This document shows, piece by piece, positions 25,316 through 32,853 of a DNA stretch of 45,199 bases. The notes under the pieces were generated by a model, which saw nothing but the letters and a program-made list of their open reading frames with translations, searched no databases and was not told the origin of the DNA. The stretch comes from Chlamydiota bacterium (lineage in GTDB: Bacteria; Chlamydiota; Chlamydiia; Chlamydiales; Parachlamydiaceae). The DNA is taken from assembly GCA_013287145.1 (NCBI GenBank), contig JABDEI010000004.1:1-45199 (forward strand), in the 5' to 3' direction. The position numbers and the translations under genes are program-made. Position 1 is the first letter of the stretch. Every line of letters begins with the position of its first letter.

Positions 25316-25744
25316 TCAGAGCTTTTTAAGAGGAATATGCAATTTTTTCGCGGCTTTAATTAACCCCTTATCTAAGCTAAGAAGAGGGATTTTTTCTCTT
25401 ATAGCTAATTCTAGGTAAGCTGCATCATAGATTGTGAGATCTAATTGCCTTGCTAACACAAAAATACTATGCATCGACCTAGACGTAGTGGATTGATCAA
25501 CGACAATGGGCAACGCCGATAATGCATCGATAAAACTCGCCGATTGAACTTCTGTTATTCTTTTATTTTTCTTAGATTGCAATAAAACATTGGCTACCTC
25601 TAGAGGCCATATTGTTGGGACTATAGCAGTTGCATCTTTGAGATCTTCTAAAATAGCATCTGTATAATCATTGCTTTCGTCTTCGAAGCACCACGCCATA
25701 GTAATCGAACAATCTAGCACAAAGTCATAGAGATTTTTCGCCAT
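25316..25744 (-). CDS. PIN-domain toxin (VapC-like)
   Basis: A 142-residue PIN-fold ribonuclease. Acidic metal-binding residues are visible: Asp11 in FVLDCSITMAW, a glutamate in LEVANVL, and Asp residues in TIYDAAYLELA and LLSLDKGL. VapC-type toxins cut tRNA or rRNA when freed from antitoxin. It lies 3 bp after the antitoxin gene on the minus strand, a typical antitoxin-first pair. Its stop comes 9 bp from the ftsK stop on the other strand. It is the first accessory gene in the ftsK-yycJ interval. Confidence 0.88.
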   Translation of the reverse strand: MAKNLYDFVLDCSITMAWCFEDESNDYTDAILEDLKDATAIVPTIWPLEVANVLLQSKKNKRITEVQSASFIDALSALPIVVDQSTTSRSMHSIFVLARQLDLTIYDAAYLELAIREKIPLLSLDKGLIKAAKKLHIPLKKL

Positions 25745-25747
25745 TCT

Positions 25748-25996
25748 TTACTTTCTGCCTTCTTCAAGCATTTTTCTAATTGAAAATTTCTTACCAAGAG
25801 TAATCCCTTTTCTAAGTTTTTTTAATGCTCGTATCGCGTCTTTCACGGGATCAATGTTTTCCTCTGCTTTAGTAAAAGGAATAATCATAGCAACCTGGAC
25901 ACCATGTTTTGTAATTATAAATTTTTCGCCTTTAATTACGTCTCCTAAAAGTTCCGAAAAATGAGTCTTTGCCTCAAATGCACCAAAATGTTTCAT
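25748..25996 (-). CDS. Phd/YefM-family antitoxin
   Basis: An 82-residue antitoxin. Residues 1-45 (FEAKTHFSELLGDVIKGEKFIITKHGVQVAMIIP) match the Phd/YefM DNA-binding fold. The basic C-terminal tail would wrap the PIN toxin. AAAGGAT lies just before the ATG. Such antitoxins repress their own operon; a direct repeat and -10-like sequence at 26010-26039 fit this. Confidence 0.88.
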   Translation of the reverse strand: MKHFGAFEAKTHFSELLGDVIKGEKFIITKHGVQVAMIIPFTKAEENIDPVKDAIRALKKLRKGITLGKKFSIRKMLEEGRK

Positions 25997-26009
25997 ACCA
26001 ATCCTTTCA

Positions 26010-26069
26010 ACTAGTCTATTTCTTTATACTAGTCTATTTTGGGATTATCATCAATTCTTTTGATAATCC
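26010..26069 (-). promoter_or_regulatory. Probable operator/promoter of the Phd-PIN operon
   Basis: ACTAGTCTATTT occurs twice, at 26010-26021 and 26028-26039, 18 bp apart on the same face of the helix within two turns. A minus-strand TATAAA (plus 26023-26028) lies between them. GGATTATCA (26042-26050) and TGATAATCC (26061-26069) form a 9-bp inverted repeat upstream. This is a plausible autoregulatory site for the antitoxin. Confidence 0.5.
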
Positions 26070-26092
26070 TTGTAAAAAATAGTAGGTTTTAT

Positions 26093-26281
26093 TTACACTT
26101 TTGCAAATTTTAACATCAACTTAGGGATTAAAGGTTCCCATGGGGCGGTATGATAATGTAGCGATGTATGATGCGATTCGATTATTTCCTCATCATCTTG
26201 ACGTTTTAACTCTTCGCAAAGAAGAGATACATCGGCCGGCTTTCCTTGTTTATGTGAAAGGGGCCGGGCTGCCCCTTTCAC
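26093..26281 (-). CDS. Doubtful 62-residue open frame
   Basis: An open frame 11 bp after the 853-residue gene. It would start at GTG inside a perfect hairpin, with no Shine-Dalgarno. The composition is protein-like (LLCEELKRQDDEEI, HTAPWEPLIPKLML), so it might be the remnant of a longer gene. No family recognised. Confidence 0.25.
   Translation of the reverse strand: MKGAARPLSHKQGKPADVSLLCEELKRQDDEEIIESHHTSLHYHTAPWEPLIPKLMLKFAKV
26254..26281. terminator. Perfect 11-bp hairpin after the kinase-like gene
   Basis: GTGAAAGGGGC (26254-26264) pairs perfectly with GCCCCTTTCAC (26271-26281) across a 6-base loop. It begins 12 bp downstream of the minus-strand gene's stop. No T run follows on the minus strand, so it may stabilise the transcript end rather than terminate alone. 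Confidence 0.5.
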
Positions 26282-26292
26282 TAGTCTAAAAC

Positions 26293-28749
26293 TTAGGTGA
26301 TTAGTTCATTGACCGGAAAGGTAAAACATGGACCATAGAAGCAACCAGTTTTCTGTAGAGCGACTTGCTCTACTCTTAGGCGGTTCATTCGTTGCTTGTT
26401 AAGTTCTTCTTCTTGCTCCTGATAAGTTTTAACTTTTACATTCAATCCATCACATAACGTTTGTTGCTGCTCCACAGGAAGCGCATGGACAATTTTTGCC
26501 ATTTCAGCATACTGTCTTCCCTTTTCAAAATAGAACCTTGCAATCCAAAAATTTGTAAATTCGGTATCGATAATGTAGACACCATCGTTTGCTATAATGA
26601 TATTTCCCCAATGGATGTCGCTAAATCCCGTTGCTTCAAAAAGACGGAGTAGTTCGTAAGCTTCTTCAGAAGTTATTTTTCTATTAACTTCTTTAATTCG
26701 TTCTGCATAAACGGTGATGCCATTGCCATCCGGACCTTCCGAAGGGGCTTCAATATGAAGATCTGAACTGGTACGGAGCATTAGATTGGTATTATCATCA
26801 TCGATAACGATCATTTTTTTTGGCACTTTAACATGTTTTAAGCCGAGTTCACTGGCCTTTCTTTCAATGTAATCTCTTCCTAGAATGCGACCAATATCTC
26901 TTTCTTTTTTTATGTAATTTTCTGCAGGGAGTTGGTCAAATTCAGATTGTGTTAGAAGAAGCTTTTGAGAGCGCAAGCGTATTAAAAAATCTTGCAAGCA
27001 TTTGTGCATTTCGAGAGCATCCATATTGCATCCAAAAATCGATGGCCCTTCGCGCATAAGTAACTCTTCGCTTCTACCAAACCCCAACGTTCTCATGGTT
27101 CCCACAACACTTAATTGAGAATGAGTATTAGCAAGTCGATAGACGATTTCTTGGTCCTGATGAGAAAGAGTTTGTAACTCCTCTAAGGTCACCTCACCTT
27201 CAGAAAATGCTACTTTCTTAAAGAGGAGTTCTCGAGGAAGTAATGCAATTTTCTGTTCTTCCATAGTGCTAAACAATATGGAAGCTCCTTTCTTATTTCC
27301 AGCTAGAAGAGCTCGAACAAACGCAATTTCGCTTCCTTCTGTTCTCTGAATTAAAGTAGGATCGATAGCAAGTAAAGCTATTAGAATTTTCGCATTTCCT
27401 GAATAACAATCAAGAAGCGTTTCTTTAGTTTCTGGATGTTCCTGACGTAAATTTATTGCCAATCCCTTCTCTTGGACTATCTTTAATAGAATTTGCAATG
27501 GATAGGGCCGCAGAGAGAAAATCGAATTTGTTTCAAACAGAAATTTAACAAACTCCTCACAATTAATAGGTCCTGATAATATCTCTTGTAGGTTCTTTCC
27601 TCGAATGTCGTTTTCTTCGTTTAATATTTGAGCAAGGGTTGGGATAAGCTTTTCATTCAATTGAACATAATCGTTATCCCCATCAACAAAGTCAGTTTTT
27701 TTATGTATGACAATGAGTCGTTTTTCCCCTTCGATGTCAGCGTACATTAAGCTACGATTTAGACTATAACTATTCACTAAAGTATTTGGAAGGCGATATA
27801 TCGTCATTTCCTTCTCTACACAGGTTCCTTTATGAAAACAGAAACCATCAAATCTTCCCGTTTCTATTACACCGTTTGGATAAAGCCTGCGTCCTTCCCA
27901 ATAATCCCAACCAATTTCCCCTATAGATCGAACCTCTTCAATTACCCCATTGTCATATCGACGTATGGTAAGGTTTTCTCGCATCTCCTCTGTTCTTTTT
28001 GGTACAACATAAAAGAGATCATTCCATCGCGTTGTAATAACCTCAGAAACAGTCCGTAATTCATCTAATAACAGCATCGCTTGTACGTGTTCGAGGCCAT
28101 AGGAGGGAATGTCAATACGAATTTGGATATGCCTATCTGAAACTTGCCGACTTATCTCGCGAGCTTTTTGTCGCATTTCTTCTAAGGAACTAACAAGAAA
28201 AAGTTCTTCTGCGATTTTTAGTGTAAACGGCCGGAAAGGATCCTCTTTTGGAGGAATTGGGATAATTTCATGATGCACTCGTTCTACAGCTTGTGCGGTT
28301 ATTGTTGCAGCAAAAGGTTGAATCGTTATGGACTCTTTTTTTTCTTGGCTTGATGGAGGAGTGGGAGTGATGACCTTTGGTTGTTCGGTTGTTATGATAG
28401 TAGGAGAGGTTGTTGCTGAGAGTTTTCTTTCAGGTATTGCTGAAATAGATGCTTGGCTAGTTTTTTTGTTTGATGAAGGAATGACAGTAAATCGATGCTG
28501 AGATCGGAGAACTAGATGGATAGAGAGCAGAGAGAAAGTCAGAGGGAATAGAAGGACATAGGAGGTAACTTTTAGGGCTTTCGTGTACCATGAGACTTTT
28601 CCATTCACTAACTGGACTTCATTGCCTTTAACTACAGTAGCCTGAGTTCCGCCTAAATAAAAATAATTACTTAATGTCGAAAGGGCTCCTTCACCACAAG
28701 ATTTTGGTCTTGCATAATTTATTGGAGTGAATAAGGTAATTGTTGCCAT
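26293..28749 (-). CDS. Large membrane-anchored protein with MORN-like and C-terminal kinase-like motifs
   Basis: The longest frame is 853 residues from 28854, but I prefer Met36 at 28749, giving 818; neither start has a good ribosome site. Numbering below is for the 853 form. A single hydrophobic segment lies at about 93-116, then a Ser/Thr/Pro-rich linker (130-175). Residues 299-345 resemble MORN repeats (YDNGVIEE, LYPNGVIETGRF). A helical middle follows (about 400-650). Near the C-terminus, FSDIHWGN gives Asp746 and Asn751, and YIIDTE gives Asp763. These spacings match the catalytic-loop Asp-x4-Asn and metal-binding Asp of protein kinases and aminoglycoside phosphotransferases. A kinase-like effector is inferred; glycine loop and lysine are not obvious. 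Confidence 0.6.
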   Translation of the reverse strand: MATITLFTPINYARPKSCGEGALSTLSNYFYLGGTQATVVKGNEVQLVNGKVSWYTKALKVTSYVLLFPLTFSLLSIHLVLRSQHRFTVIPSSNKKTSQASISAIPERKLSATTSPTIITTEQPKVITPTPPSSQEKKESITIQPFAATITAQAVERVHHEIIPIPPKEDPFRPFTLKIAEELFLVSSLEEMRQKAREISRQVSDRHIQIRIDIPSYGLEHVQAMLLLDELRTVSEVITTRWNDLFYVVPKRTEEMRENLTIRRYDNGVIEEVRSIGEIGWDYWEGRRLYPNGVIETGRFDGFCFHKGTCVEKEMTIYRLPNTLVNSYSLNRSLMYADIEGEKRLIVIHKKTDFVDGDNDYVQLNEKLIPTLAQILNEENDIRGKNLQEILSGPINCEEFVKFLFETNSIFSLRPYPLQILLKIVQEKGLAINLRQEHPETKETLLDCYSGNAKILIALLAIDPTLIQRTEGSEIAFVRALLAGNKKGASILFSTMEEQKIALLPRELLFKKVAFSEGEVTLEELQTLSHQDQEIVYRLANTHSQLSVVGTMRTLGFGRSEELLMREGPSIFGCNMDALEMHKCLQDFLIRLRSQKLLLTQSEFDQLPAENYIKKERDIGRILGRDYIERKASELGLKHVKVPKKMIVIDDDNTNLMLRTSSDLHIEAPSEGPDGNGITVYAERIKEVNRKITSEEAYELLRLFEATGFSDIHWGNIIIANDGVYIIDTEFTNFWIARFYFEKGRQYAEMAKIVHALPVEQQQTLCDGLNVKVKTYQEQEEELNKQRMNRLRVEQVALQKTGCFYGPCFTFPVNELIT

Positions 28750-28854
28750 TGGTATGCCTAAATAAAAAAATAATAAAACAAGCATACAGATTTTTGTAAT
28801 TAAAGTATATATATACTTTTTTTTTAAAGTTCCGCACAAAAAAAAAGAAGTCAT

Positions 28855-29037
28855 ATTTTACATCTTATCGGTACCAATTTTTAATTAAAACTGGTTCGAA
28901 ATCTATAATTAAAAGTTTTGTTACCTCAATGAAAGGTCCGGACCCTTTCATTTTGTTTTAGGCTGGTTTATTTTCCGGATCAATAGAAGAAAAAAGACCA
29001 CTTAGCTTGGTTCAGCAATCTTGGTCGAATTGTCTTT
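28855..29037. other. Spacer with a palindrome between accessory genes
   Basis: AATGAAAG (28928-28935) pairs with CTTTCATT (28945-28952) around a GTCCGGAC centre. TTGTTTTA follows on the plus strand, the wrong side for the minus-strand genes here. No gene is seen. Confidence 0.4.
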
Positions 29038-30783
29038 TTAACGCGTTTTAATCCACTCTTCTGCTTGTTTGATAGCTAAAAGAAATTTTTGGAATTTAGC
29101 ATCCACTGCAGCTTTTTTTTCTTTGACTTCTTCAGGAGATAAGCCTGCCAAAGCCTTGTCAGGATGCAGCGTCAAAAGTCCTTTTTTGACAATTTTCTTA
29201 AACTCTAGCTTAAATTGAGCGTAATCTTTTTTTTGCGCCCGCTCGACAAGCCTGCAACCCATCATCTCATCAAGCGATTTTAAATATTCTTCGATAGGTT
29301 TTTTAGGCTCTTGTGAACCATTAAACGCAAATCCGAAAAAATCACCGTTAAAGCACTCATCAAAAAAATTTGGCTTCAGCTTTGGACTTTCTATTCCCGA
29401 AAAGACCAAGAGAAATTTTTCAGCTTTGCGCCGTAATTTATCTTCTTGCTGGGCCCAAGCCTGTTCAAATGTAAGCCCGGATTGATTGGCGCCAAGAGGA
29501 ATTTTTACTCGCAGGGTTTGGGGAGAATTAGAAGTCTTCCATTCGTAAATAGCTTCATTTTGTGGCGAGAGTTGCGCTAATAACTTTTCTTTCAAAACAT
29601 TCCTTTCTTTACGTGCGCAATTAAATCTAAAACAACATACAGCTTCCCATCCGCCAGCACTTTTTTCATTATTCACCCGGTCCAATTCTATCTTATCAAG
29701 TCGAACATCAAGTTTGTGTTGAGCGATTTGTTGCCAAGCGGGTAAAGCCATTAGCCAATCTTTGAATTTCCCTTGCTTAAGCCAAGCTTGTGCTTGCTGA
29801 GCAGCATTAGTCCATAAGGGAAACGCGTCTTTCGCGCTTGCAGCTATGCGCTTGATATGTTCATCTGCCGGAAGATCGGCATCAACAAGAATAGATTCAA
29901 AGAAGCTTCCAAAAGAGTCCACTCCCAGCGAAGGAACCCGAATCCTAAGAGTTACCGCATCCGTATTCACTGTACATAGATTAATTTTCAGCAATTCTGG
30001 AGTTAATGAAGTTCCTTGACAAAGTTGTTCTTTAATCAGCTTCTTTTGAGTCTTAAAATAATCACGAATCTCATCGTACTTTTGATTTAAGGCTTTATCA
30101 TGATCTGTTAGAGGCTTAGGCGAACCAAAAAGGCCAGGGTCTTCACTTTTTAAAGCAAAAGAAACTTTAACTTTCTTTACATGCGTTTGAATAGGTCCTT
30201 TTTGCGTTTCATCCTTAGCAGGAACTTCTTTCGTGTTTTCCTTTAGTTCATGTTGCTGTGTTTTCGGTGATTCACCTTGAGGTTCATTGTGGGCCGGAAC
30301 TCCTTTTGATTTTTCTTTGAGTTCCTCTTGTTGAGTTTGGGTAGGTTCTTTTTGTGGCTCATCTTTAACAGGAATTTCTTTTAGTTCTGCTGGCATTGAA
30401 GGAGTTGTTTTTATTGTAGTCGCAGGCGTGTTTTCTGAAATAGGCTGCGATCCAAACTGTTTAAGCAGCTCTTCTCTTTTCTTTTTTGCTTTTGAGGCAA
30501 AAATTCGGCGAATCCGTGTCATCAAGCGAACGATAAAATTTGCGCCCTTAAATTCTTTCTCTCCAATAATGTGCAGTTTGTTTAACTTTTCTTTTGCTTC
30601 TGCGGAGGGCGTTTTCGTACTTGCAATACCGACGATCTCATTAAAAGTGATGCAGCCCTGATATCCATCTAAGTAAAATTTCCTGCCGCGATAAAAAGTG
30701 ACTTTGCATGTTAGAAAGTCGAGAGTATTCAGCATGTCGGAGGCATTCTGTGTGGAAAGATGAGCTTTTAGTATATTCAACAT
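29038..30783 (-). CDS. Protein with C-terminal J-like domain and internal repeats
   Basis: A 581-residue soluble protein. The C-terminal 65 residues look like a DnaJ J-domain: a basic helix (FKLEFKKIVKKGLLTL), the HPD motif at 540-542 (HPDK), a charged loop and a second helix. J-domains stimulate Hsp70 ATPase through HPD. Residues 133-201 are three degenerate repeats of 21-25 residues, each starting ELKE and containing VPAKDE- and TQQ-like parts. The N-terminus (1-110) is basic with FIVRLMTRIRRIF. The middle (about 205-510) is unrecognised. It has no DnaJ Gly/Phe or zinc domains. A secreted J-protein acting on host Hsp70, or a private co-chaperone, is inference. Confidence 0.68.
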   Translation of the reverse strand: MLNILKAHLSTQNASDMLNTLDFLTCKVTFYRGRKFYLDGYQGCITFNEIVGIASTKTPSAEAKEKLNKLHIIGEKEFKGANFIVRLMTRIRRIFASKAKKKREELLKQFGSQPISENTPATTIKTTPSMPAELKEIPVKDEPQKEPTQTQQEELKEKSKGVPAHNEPQGESPKTQQHELKENTKEVPAKDETQKGPIQTHVKKVKVSFALKSEDPGLFGSPKPLTDHDKALNQKYDEIRDYFKTQKKLIKEQLCQGTSLTPELLKINLCTVNTDAVTLRIRVPSLGVDSFGSFFESILVDADLPADEHIKRIAASAKDAFPLWTNAAQQAQAWLKQGKFKDWLMALPAWQQIAQHKLDVRLDKIELDRVNNEKSAGGWEAVCCFRFNCARKERNVLKEKLLAQLSPQNEAIYEWKTSNSPQTLRVKIPLGANQSGLTFEQAWAQQEDKLRRKAEKFLLVFSGIESPKLKPNFFDECFNGDFFGFAFNGSQEPKKPIEEYLKSLDEMMGCRLVERAQKKDYAQFKLEFKKIVKKGLLTLHPDKALAGLSPEEVKEKKAAVDAKFQKFLLAIKQAEEWIKTR

Positions 30784-30970
30784 AAGCAGCTAATTATTTA
30801 ATAGATTTTAATTTAAAATTAGTTGCAAGTATACAGAAATATCACATTTAATTCAATTAAAAAATATTAATGCTACTTCAATTTTCAATATTTGTTTTTG
30901 CAAAATTAGCGCTTAAAAAAATTCATCTATATCAAGAATCAGATTTAATCCATGGAATAATCCTATTGAT

Positions 30971-31012
30971 AACCACTAGACAGATGAACGATGCACGAGA
31001 ACAAGTTCTTTT
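30971..31012 (+). pseudogene. Partial duplicate of the 31914 gene start
   Basis: AACCACTAGACAG at 30971-30983 followed directly by a 29-nt stretch from ATGAACGATGCAC (30984-31012) repeats the leader and first ten codons of the gene at 31914, with one base difference in the coding part. It then diverges. With the copy at 31855-31942 it brackets the HicA/HicB-like genes. Confidence 0.7.
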
Positions 31013-31041
31013 GGTTTATTTTCTCAATAAGGTTTAAATTC

Positions 31042-31449
31042 TTATATGTGTGTATGATGACAAGCTTGTATTAATCCACGAAGATATGTGAGAACCCCAG
31101 GTTCTTTTAAAAGATTTGCAATATCTTTGGGCAAATAGACTCTAATCTTCTCTTCTTTTGATCCCCTTGGGCGACCAGAGCCCTCACGCTTGCCACCACG
31201 GCCTTTGGTTTTATTCTCCATTAAAGGAGACAGTCTATCTTGTAATCGATGTTTAATAAATTCCTTTATATAAAGAGGATAGTTTTGAATGACTTCTTCT
31301 TCTGTATCGCCTGCATATTCTACAGGATAAAAATTATGAGAAAAAATCCAAGCATTGAATTCCTTACTAAACCACGGTTTTATTTCTCCGATTTCTTTAA
31401 GAGCCAACTGTAAATGTAACTCTATTTCTTTTTCTTTTTTGGAGGCCAT
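31042..31449 (-). CDS. HicB-like antitoxin
   Basis: A 135-residue protein from ATG at 31449 (AAGGG 6 bases upstream supports this over TTG at 31455). The N-terminal half (FSKEFNAWIFSHNFYPVEYAG then DTEEEVIQNYPLYI) fits the partial RNase-H-like fold of HicB: a strand pair, then a G-D-T-x-E-E-x3-N helix. The C-terminus is basic (GRGGKREGSGRPRGS) and then IRVYLPKDIANLL, a ribbon-helix-helix-like DNA-binding end. It overlaps the preceding HicA-like gene by 28 bp, as in coupled toxin-first hicAB operons. Identification rests on pattern and arrangement, not on a search. Confidence 0.6.
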   Translation of the reverse strand: MASKKEKEIELHLQLALKEIGEIKPWFSKEFNAWIFSHNFYPVEYAGDTEEEVIQNYPLYIKEFIKHRLQDRLSPLMENKTKGRGGKREGSGRPRGSKEEKIRVYLPKDIANLLKEPGVLTYLRGLIQACHHTHI

Positions 31450-31664
31450 GCCCAACCCTTCTCTTTGAAAATTTTCTCTGCTTTATTTACACTATTAGCA
31501 ACAATTTCTTCTTTCGTGTTTTTTCCATGCGCTATTTTAATGGAGCATAAGAAGACGCCATTTTCATCATATAGATTCCAGTCAACACCACCTTTTTCAA
31601 GAGACCAGCCAACTGATTTTATGTAGCGTAAGAATATCTTCTTATCAAGTGGCTTATAAACCAT
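31422..31664 (-). CDS. HicA-like toxin
   Basis: An 80-residue basic protein. SVGWSLEKGGVDWNLYDENG resembles the HicA core, where G-W-x-L-x-R-x-x-G-S-H is followed by a strand, but the catalytic-type histidine after the double glycine is replaced (VDWN), though IKIAHGKN keeps a later H-G. The C-terminus ends in a lysine run encoded by an A-rich tract, which also starts the next gene. HicA toxins bind and cleave mRNA; the altered motif makes activity uncertain. It overlaps the HicB-like gene. Confidence 0.5.
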   Translation of the reverse strand: MVYKPLDKKIFLRYIKSVGWSLEKGGVDWNLYDENGVFLCSIKIAHGKNTKEEIVANSVNKAEKIFKEKGWAWPPKKKKK

Positions 31665-31779
31665 CTATTACACTTAATTATATGATTTTAGGATATTTTT
31701 TCAAAGATATACAGGATAGATGGTTGATTTTCAAGGATATTATTCATAGAATAGCAGATTTAAATATCGAACCTTAATA

Positions 31780-31855
31780 TATACCGAACGTGATTTAAAA
31801 ATTGGCTTTGGCACCCACCCGCCCAAATGTCAATTTTTGAGTCACGTTCAGTATA
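31780..31855. repeat. 76-bp palindromic element at the edge of the HicA/HicB-like insert
   Basis: The 25-nt arms 31780-31804 and 31831-31855 are reverse complements with three mismatches (arm starts TATACCGAACGTGA), around a GC-richer loop. Its right end touches the second copy of the AACCACTAGACAG direct repeat. No coding capacity. Confidence 0.7.
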
Positions 31856-31913
31856 ACCACTAGACAGAAATAGAAAACTTTTTTAGAGTGTGGGTCAGCA
31901 TAAGGCAGTTTCC

Positions 31914-32261
31914 ATGAACGATGCACAAGAACAAGTTCTTTTACAAATCGAAGGCATTCTTAATCAATTGATTGAAAATGCAGAGCTATTGAAAGGCCTC
32001 TCCAAGCAGGTGATCGCCCAAGAGGAGCTTAAGCTGCTCCAAACCAAGCAAGAAAAACTGATCGCAGAACTCACCACTTTCGATGTCCAATTTCATACGA
32101 TGGGTGGTAAGATCAACGCTCATCGATCGCCTACGCAAAAAAGAATCGATGAAAAGCTCCAGCAATTTCAGCAACTAAACATGGATTTCATTGAAAATTT
32201 AAGTGCCAGTCACGGACTGATAAAATTTGAAATTCAAAAAGATCAAAAAAGAAAAGAATAG
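31914..32261 (+). CDS. Small helical protein of unknown function
   Basis: A 115-residue protein starting at ATG 31914; a GTG at 31890 is possible but the duplicated segment upstream begins at this ATG. It is almost entirely charged helix (LLQIEGILNQLIENAELLKGL, EELKLLQTKQEKLIAEL), probably a coiled coil, with a central HTMGGKINAHRSPTQKRIDEKL stretch. Unrecognised. It lies just upstream of the family A repeat copy 3, whose hairpins with T runs could end its transcript. Confidence 0.6.
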   Translation: MNDAQEQVLLQIEGILNQLIENAELLKGLSKQVIAQEELKLLQTKQEKLIAELTTFDVQFHTMGGKINAHRSPTQKRIDEKLQQFQQLNMDFIENLSASHGLIKFEIQKDQKRKE

Positions 32262-32513
32262 AACCAAAAGATTAAACTGAAGTCCTTTACGTCACTTTGG
32301 TCCTTTTGAAGTAATTGCAAAAGTATTTGAGCTCTTGTCAATCGATTTTTGGCCAAAAAATTTGTCTTTTTAACGAAAATGCGATCGCAAGAAGGTTGTT
32401 TTTTACTCATAAAAGGATGTAGCCAGTTCCTGGCTCACAACTTGTCATCATATGTCCCGTGGGTTCCTACCGTCACCCACGGCTAACTTTTGTAGCCGCT
32501 GTTGCGGCAATGT

Positions 32514-32533
32514 ACCGCTTTTGCGGTTTTTTT
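32514..32533 (+). terminator. Terminator-shaped hairpin 1 in family A copy 3
   Basis: ACCGC-TTTT-GCGGT followed by a run of Ts to 32533. Short stem, but the form is that of an intrinsic terminator for the 31914 gene. Confidence 0.5.
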
Positions 32534-32593
32534 AGTCGCGAAGCGACGACAGAATCAAGCAGTGGTTCCTTGTAGCCGCTGTTGCGGCAATTT

Positions 32594-32613
32594 ACCGCTT
32601 TTGCGGTTTTTTT
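32594..32613 (+). terminator. Terminator-shaped hairpin 2 in family A copy 3
   Basis: Second copy of ACCGC-TTTT-GCGGT with T run, 80 bp after the first, in the tandem unit. Confidence 0.5.
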
Positions 32614-32853
32614 AAGTCGCGTAGCGACGACAGAATCGAGCCGTGGGTGACGCCAGGAACCCACGGTTTATTGTAGATAAGACCAAGAGCCACGGTCAGT
32701 GGCGACACCCAGACGTGGATTATCAATACATTTGCAATTATCTCTTTTTGTCCTTTTAGAGAATTGACTTATGGCAACAACACCATTTATCCTTGCGACT
32801 TTGCTCAGGTTGTGATACAAAGTGGCCCCATTAGATTTCTTTTGGATATTGCA

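Larger units (their letters stand above)
32421..32706. repeat. Palindromic repeat, family A, copy 3, with 80-bp tandem unit
   Basis: It opens with AGCCAG-TTC-CTGGCT (32421-32435) and CCGTGGGT...ACCCACGG. Then two tandem units begin at 32491 and 32571 (80 bp apart), each with GCCGC-TGTT-GCGGC, ACCGC-TTTT-GCGGT plus a T run, and a GTCGC/GCGAC hairpin. It closes with inverted CCGTGGGT...ACCCACGG. The sequence differs from copy 1 in the stems (CCGTGGGT for CCGGGGGT) but keeps pairing on both sides. Confidence 0.85.

Noticed and set aside
28928-28952. Intrinsic terminator for the J-domain gene
   Set aside because: The T-rich stretch follows on the plus strand whereas both flanking genes are on the minus strand.
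32473-32664. 63-residue minus-strand open frame with an internal repeat
   Set aside because: It is only the translation of the tandem hairpin units of family A copy 3.
32764-32853. Longer N-terminus for the YycJ-type gene
   Set aside because: The extra 30 codons are not family-like and adjoin the repeat; the internal ATG gives the usual start.
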